Assembly: GCF_002812125.1 (NCBI RefSeq)
Contig: NZ_NPDQ01000001.1
Location: forward strand, 186,001 to 250,000
Length of the DNA: 64,000 nt
Source: Leptospira brenneri
GTDB lineage: Bacteria > Spirochaetota > Leptospiria > Leptospirales > Leptospiraceae
Reading direction: 5' to 3'
This document shows, piece after piece, positions 26,762 through 37,700 of this stretch (position 1 is its first letter; each line of letters starts with the position of its first letter). The position numbers were made by a program, and so were the translations under genes. Under the pieces are notes generated by a model that saw nothing but the letters and a program-made list of their open reading frames with translations, did not search any database and was not told the DNA's origin.

Positions 26762-28699
26762 ATGTCTAAAGAAAAAATTATCGGTATCGATTTAGGAACC
26801 ACTAACTCTTGTGTGGCGGTTATGGAAGGTGGAGACCCTGTTGTCATTCAAAACTCAGAAGGGGCAAGAACCACTCCTTCGATTGTTGCCTTTACCGCAA
26901 AGGGTGAAACCATTGTAGGTCAGTTCGCAAAGAACCAGGCAATTACGAATGCAGTGAATACAATCCGTTCTGCGAAACGTTTTATCGGTCGTCGTTTTAA
27001 CGAGGCTGGTGACGAATCCAAGATGGTATCTTACAAAGTGATCCGTGCTGGAAATGACGGAGTCAAATTTGAAACCGTTTCTGGTGAATTCACTCCACAA
27101 GAGATTGCGGCTCGTGTTCTTCAAAAAATGAAAAAAACGGCAGAAGACTTTCTTGGCCATGAAGTGAAAAAAGCTGTGGTAACTGTTCCTGCATATTTTA
27201 ACGACGAACAAAGACAAGCAACAAAAGACGCAGGTCGTATTGCTGGTCTTGAAGTAGAACGTATCATCAACGAACCAACGGCTGCAGCTCTTGCTTATGG
27301 TTTTGATAAGAAAAAAACCAGTGCAAAAATCGCCGTATACGACTTAGGTGGTGGAACATTTGACGTTTCTATTCTTGAGCTTGGTGACGGTGTATTCGAA
27401 GTAAAATCCACAAATGGGGACACTCATCTTGGTGGTGACGACTTTGATAACGTGGTCATGCAGTGGATGATTGATGAGTTCAAAAAACAAACGGGAATTG
27501 ATATTTCTGGAGATAAAAACACAGTACAACGATTGAAAGAAGCTGCTGAAAAAGCTAAAATCGAGTTGTCTGGAACTTCTTCTACTCAAATCAATCTTCC
27601 GTTCATCACAGCGGATGCATCAGGTCCAAAACATTTGGATATGACACTCACCAAAGCAAAGTTTGATGAGATTACAAGATCTCTTGTAGAAAGAACTCGT
27701 ATTCCATGTATCAACGCATTAAAAGATGCAGGATTAAGTGCTAGCGAAATCGATGAAGTCATCCTTGTGGGTGGATCCATTCGTATCCCTGCGGTGCAAG
27801 CTCTTGTAAAAGAAATTTTTGGTAAAGAACCAAACAAATCTGTAAACCCAGACGAAGTAGTAGCCGTTGGTGCTGCGATCCAAGGGGGAGTTCTTGCAGG
27901 TGATGTTACGGATGTATTGTTACTCGATGTAACTCCGCTTTCTCTTGGTATCGAAACTTTGGGTGGTGTGATGACAAAACTCATCGAAAGAAATACAACC
28001 ATTCCTACAAGAAAGTCACAAGTGTTCTCTACGGCTGCGGATAGCCAAACTACGGTTTCCGTTCATGTATTACAAGGGGAACGTGAGATGGCAAGTGCCA
28101 ATAGAACACTCGGTCGTTTTGACTTAGTGGGAATTCCATCAGCACCGAGAGGAGTACCTCAAATCGAAGTGACATTTGATATTGATGCAAACGGTATTGT
28201 CCATGTTTCCGCAAAAGATTTGGGAACAGGAAAAGAACAAAAGATTCGTATTGAATCTTCTTCTGGACTCTCTGAAGAAGAAATCAAAAAGATGGTGAAG
28301 GATGCAGAAGCTCACGCAGAAGAAGATAAAAAACTTCGTGAAGCGGCTGATACTAAAAACGAATTGGAAGCAATTGTTTACCAATTAGAAAAAACCATCG
28401 GTGAATCTGCTGACAAACTCGACGAATCAGAAAAACAAAGAGCTCAGGACGAAATCAAACGCGGCCGTGAAGCAATGGAATCTGGTGACGTTGAACGTAT
28501 GAAAGCTTCTCGTGATTCGATCCAAGAAGTCGCAATGCAAATTGGACAAAAGATTTATTCACAAGCTGGCCCTGAAGCCGGAGCTCCGGGTGCAGACCAA
28601 GCAGGCGCTGCTGGTCAACAAGGGGCAAGTGAATCTTCTGCCGGTGGCGAAAAGGTCGTCGATGCGGATTACACCGTAGTTGATGAAGATAAAAAATAA
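26762..28699 (+). CDS. dnaK: Chaperone DnaK (Hsp70)
   Basis: 645 residues. ATPase signatures [35 protein letters not shown] and [17 protein letters not shown] are intact. The substrate-binding domain ([20 protein letters not shown]) and helical lid follow. The C-terminal tail is Gly/Ala-rich and ends in a DnaK-typical acidic motif ([12 protein letters not shown]). It starts 22 nt after grpE with AAGGAGA upstream. Confidence 0.98.
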   Translation: MSKEKIIGIDLGTTNSCVAVMEGGDPVVIQNSEGARTTPSIVAFTAKGETIVGQFAKNQAITNAVNTIRSAKRFIGRRFNEAGDESKMVSYKVIRAGNDGVKFETVSGEFTPQEIAARVLQKMKKTAEDFLGHEVKKAVVTVPAYFNDEQRQATKDAGRIAGLEVERIINEPTAAALAYGFDKKKTSAKIAVYDLGGGTFDVSILELGDGVFEVKSTNGDTHLGGDDFDNVVMQWMIDEFKKQTGIDISGDKNTVQRLKEAAEKAKIELSGTSSTQINLPFITADASGPKHLDMTLTKAKFDEITRSLVERTRIPCINALKDAGLSASEIDEVILVGGSIRIPAVQALVKEIFGKEPNKSVNPDEVVAVGAAIQGGVLAGDVTDVLLLDVTPLSLGIETLGGVMTKLIERNTTIPTRKSQVFSTAADSQTTVSVHVLQGEREMASANRTLGRFDLVGIPSAPRGVPQIEVTFDIDANGIVHVSAKDLGTGKEQKIRIESSSGLSEEEIKKMVKDAEAHAEEDKKLREAADTKNELEAIVYQLEKTIGESADKLDESEKQRAQDEIKRGREAMESGDVERMKASRDSIQEVAMQIGQKIYSQAGPEAGAPGADQAGAAGQQGASESSAGGEKVVDADYTVVDEDKK

Positions 28700-28718
28700 A
28701 TAGAGAAGAAGTAAAACT

Positions 28719-29846
28719 ATGAGCGACCGTGGTTACTACGAAGTATTAGGCGTTTCGAAAGGTGCCTCTGATGATGAGATCAAGAGCGCCTATCGTAAGT
28801 TAGCCATCAAATATCACCCTGATAAAAATAAGGGTGATAAAGAAGCGGAAGAAAAATTCAAAGAGGCTACCGAAGCCTACGAAGTGTTACGTGATGCACA
28901 AAAACGTGCGGCGTACGATCAGTTCGGCAAAGCAGGTGTGAACGCTGGTGCTGGCGGAGGATACGGGGCAGGTGCTTATACAGACTTCTCTGATATCTTT
29001 GGAGACTTCGGTGATATCTTCAGTGAATTTTTCGGAGGCGGAGGTGGTGGCGGTAGCCGCGGTGGTGGAAGAAGGTCCGGTCCTCAAAGAGGATCGGATT
29101 TACGTTATAATTTAGAAGTTAGTTTAGAAGATGCTGCCCTCGGCAAAGAATACAAAATAGAAATCCCACGACTGGAAACTTGTGTGGATTGTTCTGGTTC
29201 TGGTGCCTCTAAAGGATCTTCGCCAACAGTTTGTCCGGATTGTTCGGGAACAGGTCAAGTGCGAAGGACACAGGGTTTCTTTAGTGTCACAACCACTTGC
29301 CCACGTTGTAAAGGAAAAGGAAAAGTCATTTCCAATCCTTGTAAAACTTGTAAGGGTGAAGGCCTAACAGAGAAAAGGCGAACCATTCATATTAAAATTC
29401 CTGCAGGTGTAGAATCGGGTAGCCGACTCAAAGTTTCCGGTGAAGGTGAGTCTGGTCCAAACGGTGGCCCAAGTGGAGATTTGTATGTGGTGACACATAT
29501 CAAAAAACACCCAACCTTTGAACGGCAAGGAAACGATTTAATTGTTCAAAAAACCATTTCACTTTCTATGGCTTGCCTTGGTGGTGAGATTGAAGTGCCA
29601 TCCATTGACGGAAAGACCATTAACTTGAAAATTCCAGAAGGAACGGAAAGTGGACAAATCTTCCGATTGAAAGGACATGGAATTCCATACCTAGGTTCTT
29701 ATGGAAAAGGGGACCAACACGTAATCATTAAAGTAGAAATTCCTAAGAAACTTTCTAAAAAACAGAAGGAACTTATGGAAGAATTTGCCCGTGAGTCCGG
29801 CGAAAAGGTCGGCAGTGGCGGAAAATCTAAGTTGTTTTTCCGCTGA
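28719..29846 (+). CDS. dnaJ: Chaperone DnaJ (Hsp40)
   Basis: 375 residues: a J domain with the HPD motif ([10 protein letters not shown]), a long Gly-rich linker ([26 protein letters not shown]), and a zinc-binding region with four CxxCxGxG repeats ([32 protein letters not shown]). The C-terminal substrate-binding domain is complete. Stimulates DnaK ATPase. Last chaperone gene of the operon; the next gene follows after only 24 nt, so read-through is likely. Confidence 0.98.
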   Translation: MSDRGYYEVLGVSKGASDDEIKSAYRKLAIKYHPDKNKGDKEAEEKFKEATEAYEVLRDAQKRAAYDQFGKAGVNAGAGGGYGAGAYTDFSDIFGDFGDIFSEFFGGGGGGGSRGGGRRSGPQRGSDLRYNLEVSLEDAALGKEYKIEIPRLETCVDCSGSGASKGSSPTVCPDCSGTGQVRRTQGFFSVTTTCPRCKGKGKVISNPCKTCKGEGLTEKRRTIHIKIPAGVESGSRLKVSGEGESGPNGGPSGDLYVVTHIKKHPTFERQGNDLIVQKTISLSMACLGGEIEVPSIDGKTINLKIPEGTESGQIFRLKGHGIPYLGSYGKGDQHVIIKVEIPKKLSKKQKELMEEFARESGEKVGSGGKSKLFFR

Positions 29847-29870
29847 TCTTTTGGAGGATTGAGAGCATCT

Positions 29871-30833
29871 ATGGATAAAAAAGTCCGACTCGGAGTCATT
29901 GGTACTGGCCATATGGGCCAATACCACGTAAACGTTGCCAAACAGCTTTCTGATGCTGAACTCATCGGGATATTTGACGCTAACGGAGAACGTGCAGCGC
30001 AAATAGCAGAGAAACACAAAACAAAAGCCTTTCCAACGGTAGAAGAATTGTTAAAGGAAATTGATGCTATCGTCATCGCGGCACCAACTTTTCTTCATCA
30101 CAAAATCGCAAAACAAGCGTTAACTGAAAAGAAACATGTTTTAGTAGAAAAACCAATTTCACAAACTGTGGAAGAAGCAAAAGAATTAGTTGCTTTGGCT
30201 AAACAAAACAATTTAATTTTGCAAGTTGGACACGTAGAAAGGTTCAATGGAGCCGTTTTAGAACTTGGAAAAATTGCAGAACATCCTCTTCTCATCGAAT
30301 CCAGAAGGATTGCACCTTATAACAGCAGAATCACTGATGTTGGTGTAGTTTTGGATATGATGATCCATGATATTGACATTGTTTTGAACTTAGTGAAATC
30401 CGAAGTTACGAATGTAAAAGCAGTGGGATCTTCGATTGTCTCCAATCATGAAGATGTGGCGAGTGTGGTTCTTACTTTTGCAAATGGATGTGTTGCTTCC
30501 CTCAATGCATCTCGTGCTTCCCAAGCAAAAATTAGAACACTCAATATTTCTCAAAAAGATTCTTATGTATTTTTAGATTTTACCAACCAAGAAATTGAAC
30601 TACATAGACAAGCAAGTTCAACAACACAACTTGGAAGTGGAGAAATCAAATATAGACAAGAATCCATTGTGGAGAAAATCTTTGTTCACAAAGATAACCC
30701 ACTCAAACAGGAACATGAGCACTTTGTAAAATGTATTAAAGGAGAATCAGAACCTATGGTTAAGGGTGATTCTGACATTAACACATTGGAAGTTGCTTAC
30801 AAAATCTTAGAAGAAATTCACGGCAAAAAATAA
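29871..30833 (+). CDS. Gfo/Idh/MocA-family NAD(P)-dependent oxidoreductase
   Basis: 320 residues. The N-terminal Rossmann fold has VRLGVIGTGHMGQYHVNVAK, and the family hallmark EKPIS appears in HVLVEKPISQTVEEAKEL. The C-terminal domain carries the GVVLDMMIHDIDIVLNL block with the usual catalytic Asp/His region. Members oxidise or isomerise sugars and related alcohols; the substrate is unknown. I chose ATG 29871, since the upstream TTG leaves almost no space after GGAGG. It overlaps the next gene by 1 nt (TAATG). Confidence 0.9.
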   Translation: MDKKVRLGVIGTGHMGQYHVNVAKQLSDAELIGIFDANGERAAQIAEKHKTKAFPTVEELLKEIDAIVIAAPTFLHHKIAKQALTEKKHVLVEKPISQTVEEAKELVALAKQNNLILQVGHVERFNGAVLELGKIAEHPLLIESRRIAPYNSRITDVGVVLDMMIHDIDIVLNLVKSEVTNVKAVGSSIVSNHEDVASVVLTFANGCVASLNASRASQAKIRTLNISQKDSYVFLDFTNQEIELHRQASSTTQLGSGEIKYRQESIVEKIFVHKDNPLKQEHEHFVKCIKGESEPMVKGDSDINTLEVAYKILEEIHGKK

Positions 30834-31399
30834 TGACAGAAATCCCTGACTCAACTCGAGGAAAGTTACTCATTTCCAATTCCAGTGTGATTCAGGATTT
30901 TTTTCATAAATCCGTTGTCCTTATGGTCGATCATGACGACGACGGTGCCTTTGGACTGGTTTTAAACAAACCCACCGACCAAACCATGGAATCACTTATC
31001 AAAAATCTTCCTGATACCGTTTATTCCAATAAACAGGTTTTTTCTGGTGGGCCAGTGGACAATATGTTCGTATCCATTCTTCATAATGGGAAACAAACAG
31101 AAGATCCGGGAGTAGAAATTGTTCCAGGGATTTATATGGCGCGAAGTTTTGATACGATGATTGAAGTTCTTTCTTCCGATCAAATTCAGTTTCGTGTTTT
31201 GCAAGGATATGCTGGTTGGTCTTCCGGCCAATTGGAAAGCGAATTTGAAAGATTGTCTTGGGTAGTTTCGGACCAAGTAGATGAATCCATTATTTTTCGC
31301 GAAGATGATTCTGAAGTTGTATGGCGAGAAGCACTTCGAAGCAAAGGTGGAATCTACAAATACTTTGTTGACCACACAAAAGATCCATCTCTCAATTGA
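30833..31399 (+). CDS. YqgE/AlgH family protein (UPF0301)
   Basis: 188 residues with the family blocks RGKLLISNSSVIQDFFHKSVVLMVDHDDDGAFGLVLNKP (in part), VFSGGPVDN and VLQGYAGWSSGQLESEF. Widely conserved cytoplasmic protein; AlgH was once called a regulator of alginate synthesis, but its biochemical role is not settled. Translationally coupled to the upstream oxidoreductase. Confidence 0.92.
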   Translation: MTEIPDSTRGKLLISNSSVIQDFFHKSVVLMVDHDDDGAFGLVLNKPTDQTMESLIKNLPDTVYSNKQVFSGGPVDNMFVSILHNGKQTEDPGVEIVPGIYMARSFDTMIEVLSSDQIQFRVLQGYAGWSSGQLESEFERLSWVVSDQVDESIIFREDDSEVVWREALRSKGGIYKYFVDHTKDPSLN

Positions 31400-31420
31400 T
31401 CCACTCAATGAATTACTAAT

Positions 31421-32170
31421 ATGAAACTTGCATCCAAAAAGATTGTGCTCAGTTCAGGTTCTTCTCCCTTAGGAAAAGAACTTTTGCCGTTGCTTCTTTC
31501 TGAAGGTGCACTTGTCGTAGTTGGTGATTCAAATCCAGAGGAAATTCCAAACCATCCCAATCTCCAAAAATACAAAATCGATACATCCAAACCTGATCAA
31601 ATGGAACGTTTGATTGAATCAGCAATTGAAACCTTAGATAAAATCGATGTTTTTATTTTAAATTCCGAACAACTTACCTACGCGGAAGATGAAATAGAAG
31701 ATTGGAGTAAATTAAAAATTCTTTTCCATTCCAATACACTCGCACCTATTTATACGGTACAAAAATTAACAAATTTAATTTCAGTGGGCCTGCATATAAT
31801 CGTTGTTAGCTCTGATTTAACGAAAATTCCCACTCCTGGTTTTGGATTGTATGGGTCTACGAAATCTGCTTTGGATTATTTTTGGGATTCCTTTCGTGGG
31901 CAAATCGGCAGAGAATTTCGATTCTCCCGAATCATCGCACTTGAACCAAAACTTTCAGATCCAACGAGACTTGCGAATCGAGTATTCCGGTCGATCCTTC
32001 GCCCCAAAAAAAGGAGATATGAACATTTTTACCAGTTGGGAAACCGATTTTTGTTAAAATTTTTACCTTTTTTACGTTTTTTCCGGACCCTGGCCTATGC
32101 TTTTCGCCTAAAACAAGAGAAAAAAAAGAAAATTTCCGACCCAAATCTCCTGCCTTCCACCGAAAATTAG
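31421..32170 (+). CDS. Short-chain dehydrogenase/reductase family protein
   Basis: 249 residues. The catalytic YxxxK is present (LYGSTKSALDYFWDSFR), preceded by the usual Ser strand (HIIVVSSDLTK). The cofactor loop is altered: SSGSSPLGKELL in place of TGxxxGIG, so NAD(P) binding may be weak or unusual. The C-terminus is basic (RPKKRRYEHFYQ, KQEKKKK) with a short hydrophobic, aromatic region that could touch the membrane. Substrate unknown. Probably the last gene of the run starting at dnaJ. Confidence 0.8.
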   Translation: MKLASKKIVLSSGSSPLGKELLPLLLSEGALVVVGDSNPEEIPNHPNLQKYKIDTSKPDQMERLIESAIETLDKIDVFILNSEQLTYAEDEIEDWSKLKILFHSNTLAPIYTVQKLTNLISVGLHIIVVSSDLTKIPTPGFGLYGSTKSALDYFWDSFRGQIGREFRFSRIIALEPKLSDPTRLANRVFRSILRPKKRRYEHFYQLGNRFLLKFLPFLRFFRTLAYAFRLKQEKKKKISDPNLLPSTEN

Positions 32171-32265
32171 TCATTTCGTACTCATTCTATACAAAGCCAT
32201 CCTCGGTTTTCAGGCCGTGCTTAATAATCGTACATAAAAAACTCATCGTTTAACTTAGTTATGTC

Positions 32266-32286
32266 GGATGGAGGGGAAATCCATCC
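32266..32286 (+). terminator. Intergenic hairpin before the ATP-grasp operon
   Basis: 7-bp arms GGATGGA/TCCATCC with loop GGGGAAA, followed by only three T. It could end the upstream transcript or be a leader structure. The surrounding 178-bp gap (32171-32348) also holds 9-bp inverted arms ACTTAGTTA (32253-32261) and TAACTAAGT (32323-32331). Confidence 0.4.
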
Positions 32287-32348
32287 TTTCCAGTCAATTC
32301 TTCCATTTGGTACAAATATTGCTAACTAAGTAAGCAGAGGGTACCACC

Positions 32349-33773
32349 ATGTTTATCGCCGACTATAGTGCCAAAAATATATATGATGAGATGTTTTCCA
32401 GCGAAGGTTTTCCTCGCAAAAGTTACGACTTCGTAAAAACAAAAATGGAGAGTTTGGGTGGGATCGAACTCGTAAAACGTAGTACTTCAGCAGAAAGGGC
32501 TCTCATGTCCCTTGGGATCACCTTTACCTTGTATGGTGATGGTGGGGAACAAGAAAGGATTATGCCTTTTGATGTCATTCCTCGTATTGTTCCAAGTGAA
32601 GAATGGGTCAGTATGGAAAAAGGACTGAAACAAAGAATCCAAGCACTTAACTTATTTTTAAGAGATATTTATGGCGAAGGAAAAATTCTAAAAGATAAAA
32701 TCATTCCTCGTGATTTGATTGAGTCAAGTTCTGGATATCTCAAACAATGTATCGGTCTAAAACCTCCCAAAGATATTTGGATTCATATTACGGGAACTGA
32801 CTTAGTGCGAGATGGTGCTGGTGCCTTCCATGTGTTAGAGGATAATTTACGTTGCCCGTCTGGTGTTTCTTATGTATTGGAAAATCGTGAGGTGATGAAA
32901 CGAACCTTTCCTGAACTATTCGAAAAGTTAAACATCCGCCAAGTTTATGATTATCCTTATCACTTAAGATCGATGTTGGAGAATCTAACAGACGTAGTTG
33001 ATCCAGTGATTGCTGTTTGGACTCCTGGTGTTTTTAACTCTGCTTATTATGAACATAGTTTTTTGGCTCAAAAGATGGGAGTGTATCTTGTTGAAGGATC
33101 CGATCTTATCGTAGAAAATCATAAAGTTTATATGAAAACTACGAAAGGACTTCGTAAAGTGGATGTGATTTATCGAAGGATCGATGATACCTTTATGGAT
33201 CAGTCAAGTTTTAGACCGGACTCTTTACTTGGTGTGAAAGGAATTTTTGAAGCATTCAAAAGAGGTAACGTTGCACTTGCCAATGCTCCCGGCACTGGTG
33301 TTGCTGATGATAAAGTAATTTATTCTTATGTTCCTAAGATCATTAAATACTACTTAGGTGAGGAGCCAATCATCCCGAATGTTCCTACTTACCTTTGTTC
33401 CGAAGAGTCGGATTTAAAATTTGTTTTGGAAAACATTCATAACTTGGTTGTGAAAGCTGCCAATGGTGCCGGTGGTTACGGAATGATTATTGGGCCAAAA
33501 GCCACAAAACAAGAACAAGAAGATTTTAAGGAACTGATCAAAGCAGATCCGAGAAATTATATTGCTCAACCGGTTTTAAATCTATCTACGGTTCCGACAC
33601 TGATAGCCGATAAAATTGAATCAAGACACGTTGATTTAAGGCCGTTCATTTTGTACGGTAAAGATATCTATGTAATGCCGGGTGGGTTAACTCGTGTTGC
33701 GCTTCGCAAAGGATCTCTTGTGGTCAATTCATCCCAGGGAGGCGGTTCAAAAGACACCTGGGTTCTAGGATAA
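32349..33773 (+). CDS. Circularly permuted ATP-grasp protein (DUF404/DUF407 type)
   Basis: 474 residues of the circularly permuted ATP-grasp family, predicted carboxylate-amine (peptide-bond-forming) ligases. Conserved blocks include VLEDNLRCPSGVSYVLENRE, IYRRIDDTFMD, NAPGTGVADDK, the glycine-rich nucleotide loop KAANGAGGYGMIIGP (about residues 370-383), and the C-terminal RHVDLRPFILYG and SQGGGSKDTWVL. All expected catalytic regions look intact. First gene of a five-gene operon; the ATG follows AGAGG. The biochemical substrate of this family is not established to my knowledge. Confidence 0.88.
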   Translation: MFIADYSAKNIYDEMFSSEGFPRKSYDFVKTKMESLGGIELVKRSTSAERALMSLGITFTLYGDGGEQERIMPFDVIPRIVPSEEWVSMEKGLKQRIQALNLFLRDIYGEGKILKDKIIPRDLIESSSGYLKQCIGLKPPKDIWIHITGTDLVRDGAGAFHVLEDNLRCPSGVSYVLENREVMKRTFPELFEKLNIRQVYDYPYHLRSMLENLTDVVDPVIAVWTPGVFNSAYYEHSFLAQKMGVYLVEGSDLIVENHKVYMKTTKGLRKVDVIYRRIDDTFMDQSSFRPDSLLGVKGIFEAFKRGNVALANAPGTGVADDKVIYSYVPKIIKYYLGEEPIIPNVPTYLCSEESDLKFVLENIHNLVVKAANGAGGYGMIIGPKATKQEQEDFKELIKADPRNYIAQPVLNLSTVPTLIADKIESRHVDLRPFILYGKDIYVMPGGLTRVALRKGSLVVNSSQGGGSKDTWVLG

Positions 33774-33782
33774 AGGTGTTAT

Positions 33783-34751
33783 ATGTTAAGCCGAGTTGCC
33801 GAATCAGTTTTTTGGATGAATCGATACATCGAGAGGGCGGAAAATTACTCTCGGTTCATTGATGTCAACCATCAGTTATCATTGGATTTAAATGAAGAGG
33901 TTCCTAACCAGTGGTTACCACTGGTTCATACTACGGGTGATATAGAGTTATTTGAGAAACGATACTCTAGTCCGAGTCCGGTGAATGTCATACGGTTTAT
34001 GACCTTTGATGAAGAGAATCCGAATTCAATATTTCAATGTTTATCTAGAGCGCGTGAAAATGCCCGAACCATTCGTGAAAATATTTCTACTTCTATGTGG
34101 GAAGTCTTAAACGAGTTTTATCTCTTTGTGAAAGACTATCGCAAAGTATATATGGAAAGTTCAGCATTACACGGAGATACTCTTTCAATGGGGCTCTCTG
34201 ACTTTCTCAGTACAGTTCGAAAAAGTTGCCAAAGTTTTTATGGATGTTCTGATGCCACTATATCTCATGATGAGGTTTGGAACTTTTCTTTGCTTGGGAG
34301 ATTTTTAGAACGAGCAGATAAAACCACGAGAATTCTAGATATGAAGTACTTCATATTACTTCCTTCAGTCCAGGATGTCGGTTCTACTTTGGATTTATTA
34401 CAATGGTTATCACTGTTGAAATCTGCTTCTGCACATGAGATGTACAATCAAAAATACAAACGAGTCGATCCAACTGATATTGCTGAGTTTCTAATTTTAA
34501 ACGAAACTTTTCCAAGGTCTATTTTCTTTTGTATCCAAGAGATGCAAGAGGCGTTGGAGAAAATATCTGGCATCAAGGAAGGTTTACCAAGAAATCTTGC
34601 CCAAGACGCCACCACAGTATATTTGAATCGTTTGCGATCCGAAAACATCAAATCCATTTTTGATAAAGGACTACATGAATATCTAGATGATATTCAAATA
34701 GAACTCAATCATATAGGTTCCAAAATTGTGGAACGATTTTTTACAAACTAA
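33783..34751 (+). CDS. Alpha-E domain protein (DUF403)
   Basis: 322 residues, almost entirely helical, with the family opening LSRVAESVFWMNRYIERAENYSR and the internal SLLGRFLERADKTTRILDMKY, a second copy of the same E-R-A pattern. The domain almost always travels with the circularly permuted ATP-grasp. It has no known activity and may be an adaptor for the ligase or its substrate. It starts 9 nt after the ATP-grasp gene and ends 2 nt before the transglutaminase-DUF2126 gene. Confidence 0.88.
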   Translation: MLSRVAESVFWMNRYIERAENYSRFIDVNHQLSLDLNEEVPNQWLPLVHTTGDIELFEKRYSSPSPVNVIRFMTFDEENPNSIFQCLSRARENARTIRENISTSMWEVLNEFYLFVKDYRKVYMESSALHGDTLSMGLSDFLSTVRKSCQSFYGCSDATISHDEVWNFSLLGRFLERADKTTRILDMKYFILLPSVQDVGSTLDLLQWLSLLKSASAHEMYNQKYKRVDPTDIAEFLILNETFPRSIFFCIQEMQEALEKISGIKEGLPRNLAQDATTVYLNRLRSENIKSIFDKGLHEYLDDIQIELNHIGSKIVERFFTN

Positions 34752-34753
34752 CT

Positions 34754-37700
34754 ATGAGTATACGAGTTGCATTATCACATATCACTACCTATCAATATGA
34801 TAAGTCGATTAAATTATCGCCGCATGTGATTAGGCTTAGACCAGCCCCACATACGAAGAATCATATTGTTTCTTACTCTTTAAACATTTTACCGGAACAA
34901 AAGTTTCTAAATTGGCAACAAGATCCATTTGGAAATTACTTAGCTCGATTGGTTTTTCCAGAAAAAACCAATATCTTACAAGTAGCAGTTGATCTGGTTA
35001 CTGATTTAAAGGTAATCAATCCTTTTGATTTTTTTGTCGAAGAATATGCAGAAAACTTTCCATTTTCATACGATAAAGTTTTAAAGAAAGAATTAGCTCC
35101 CTACTTAAAAGTTAAAAAGCCAGGTAAGTTACTCGCTCCTTATCTCAAAACTATTGATAAAACTCCAAGAAGAACCGTTGAGTTTTTAGTAGCTTTGAAT
35201 GCTAAACTTTACTCTGACGTTGGTTATGTGATTCGTATGGAACCGGGAATCCAGACCCCAGAGGTCACTTTAGCACAAAGGATGGGGTCATGCAGGGATT
35301 CTGCTTATCTTCTTGTACAGATTCTTAGAAATATGGGTCTTGCTGCGAGATTTGTATCAGGTTATTTAATTCAATTAAAAGCAGATGTAAAGTCTTTGGA
35401 CGGTCCTTCTGGTGCGGAATCTGATTTCACTGACTTACATGCTTGGGCTGAAGTTTATATTCCCGGTGCCGGCTGGGTAGGTCTTGATCCCACATCTGGT
35501 TTATTTACGGGGGAAGGTCATATCCCGTTAGCGGCCACTCCTGAACCTGAATCGGCAGGTCCTATTTATGGTTTTGCTGAGAAAGCAAAGTCTGAGTTTT
35601 CATTTCACATGGGAGTGGAAAGGGTTTTAGAAACTCCTCGGGTCACCTTACCATACCAAGGCGAAGATTGGGATCGAATCATTCGTTTGGGTGATTCGAT
35701 TGATAAACGAATTAGAAAAAATGATATTAGGCTTACCATTGGTGGAGAACCTACCTTTGTATCTACTGAAAACCGTGAAGCCCCAGAATGGAATTTTGAT
35801 GCATTGGGTTTTGAAAAATATTCCAAATCAGAACAACTCATCAAAAGATTAGGAAAACATTTTGCTCCTGGTGGATTACTCCAGTATGGACAAGGAAAAT
35901 GGTATCCGGGAGAACCAGTTCCTCGTTGGGCGATGATTTCTTATTGGAGAAAAGATGGGGAACCTATATGGAACCATCCACATTTACTTGCAGATGATCG
36001 GTATACAGGATCAGCAACAACAGAGGATGCCAGAAGATTTGTTAGTACACTTGGAAAGTATTTAAGGATTCCAAATACATCAATTCACGCGGCCTATGAA
36101 GATAATTTATATTACCTTTGGCAAGAAGGTAATTTACCGATCGAAACAGAATCAATGTTAAACGACTTGAATACTTACGATGCGATGGAACGTAAGAGGA
36201 TATTAAAAGTCATTGATTCTGGGTTACATCGTGAAGTAGGTTATGCCCTTCCTTTGGATTACAATTCGTTCAACGGGGCTTGGATATCCGACGAATGGAG
36301 TTTTCGACGTGGAAAAATGTATTTAGTTCCGGGAGATTCTCCTATTGGTCTACGTCTTCCTTTGAACTCGTTAGGCGGAAAACAAATTCATTCCTATCCT
36401 GAGGATCCAGCTACCCCCAAACCCGCTTTGCCAAAACCTAAGGAATTAGGTCAATCTCCTTTCTCTTCAACTAATGTTAGTTATTTTATTGGTGGATTTC
36501 AAACGAGAACAGCTCTTTGTGTGGAACCGAGAAATGGAAACCTTCGTGTATTTTTACCACCAATCCAATCTTTGGAAGGTTGGCTGCGACTCATTTATGC
36601 GATTGAGCAAACTGCTTTAGAAACGGATATTCCGATTGTATTAGAGGGTTATGAAGCTCCTCATGATCCAAGACTCAATCGATTTAAAATTACACCTGAT
36701 CCAGGAGTGATTGAAGTTAATTTTCATCCTTCTTCTACTTTTGGAGAGATCGTTGAAAAAACAAAAGTTCTTTATGATGAGGCATATCAACTTCGTTTAA
36801 CAGCTGAAAAGTTTTTGATCGATGGGCGCCATTCAGGCACTGGTGGAGGAAACCATATTACTCTCGGAGGAGCTTCCGTTAGTGACAGTCCATTCCTTCG
36901 TAAACCTTCGCTTTTGCGAAGTTTGGTGGCGTATTGGCAGAATCATCCAGGACTTTCTTATTTGTTTTCAGGGATGTTTATTGGTCCAACATCACAATCA
37001 CCAAGGATCGATGAAGCAAGAAATGATTCTTTACACGAATTAAAAATTGCATTCCAACAAATCGATTCGAGCCGACACACACCTCCATGGATGTTAGATC
37101 GAGTTTTAAGAAACATCTTACTTGATATTACAGGAAACACTCACCGAACAGAAATTTCCATAGATAAACTTTTTGATCCAGGTTCTCCTACCGGAAGGCT
37201 TGGCCTTATTGAAATGCGTGCTTTTGAAATGCCACCTCATTATCAGATGAGTGTTATCCAACAAGCATTCATGATGGCGATCATTTGTCGGTTTTGGGAA
37301 GATCCTTATTATGGAAGTCCTATCAACTGGAATACAGAGTTACATGATAGATTCATGTTACCTTATTTTGTTTATCGTGACTTTAAAGAAGTGATCCAAG
37401 ATTTGCAGAATAGTGGATTTGGATTTTTATCTAAAGACTTTGATCCGTTTTTCGAATTTCGATTTCCGCAATATGGAATTTGTTATTTAGATGGAATGGA
37501 GATAGAATTGCGAATGGCCTTGGAACCTTGGAACGTACTGGGTGAAGAGAACACAGCACAAGGTACATCAAGGGGAGTTGACTCAGCAACTGAACGAGTA
37601 CAGGTTACGGTTAAAGGATTTCATCCAGAAAGATATAAACTTAGCTGTAATGGGTACGAAGTTCCGCTACAACCTACATCAATACAAAATGAATATGTCG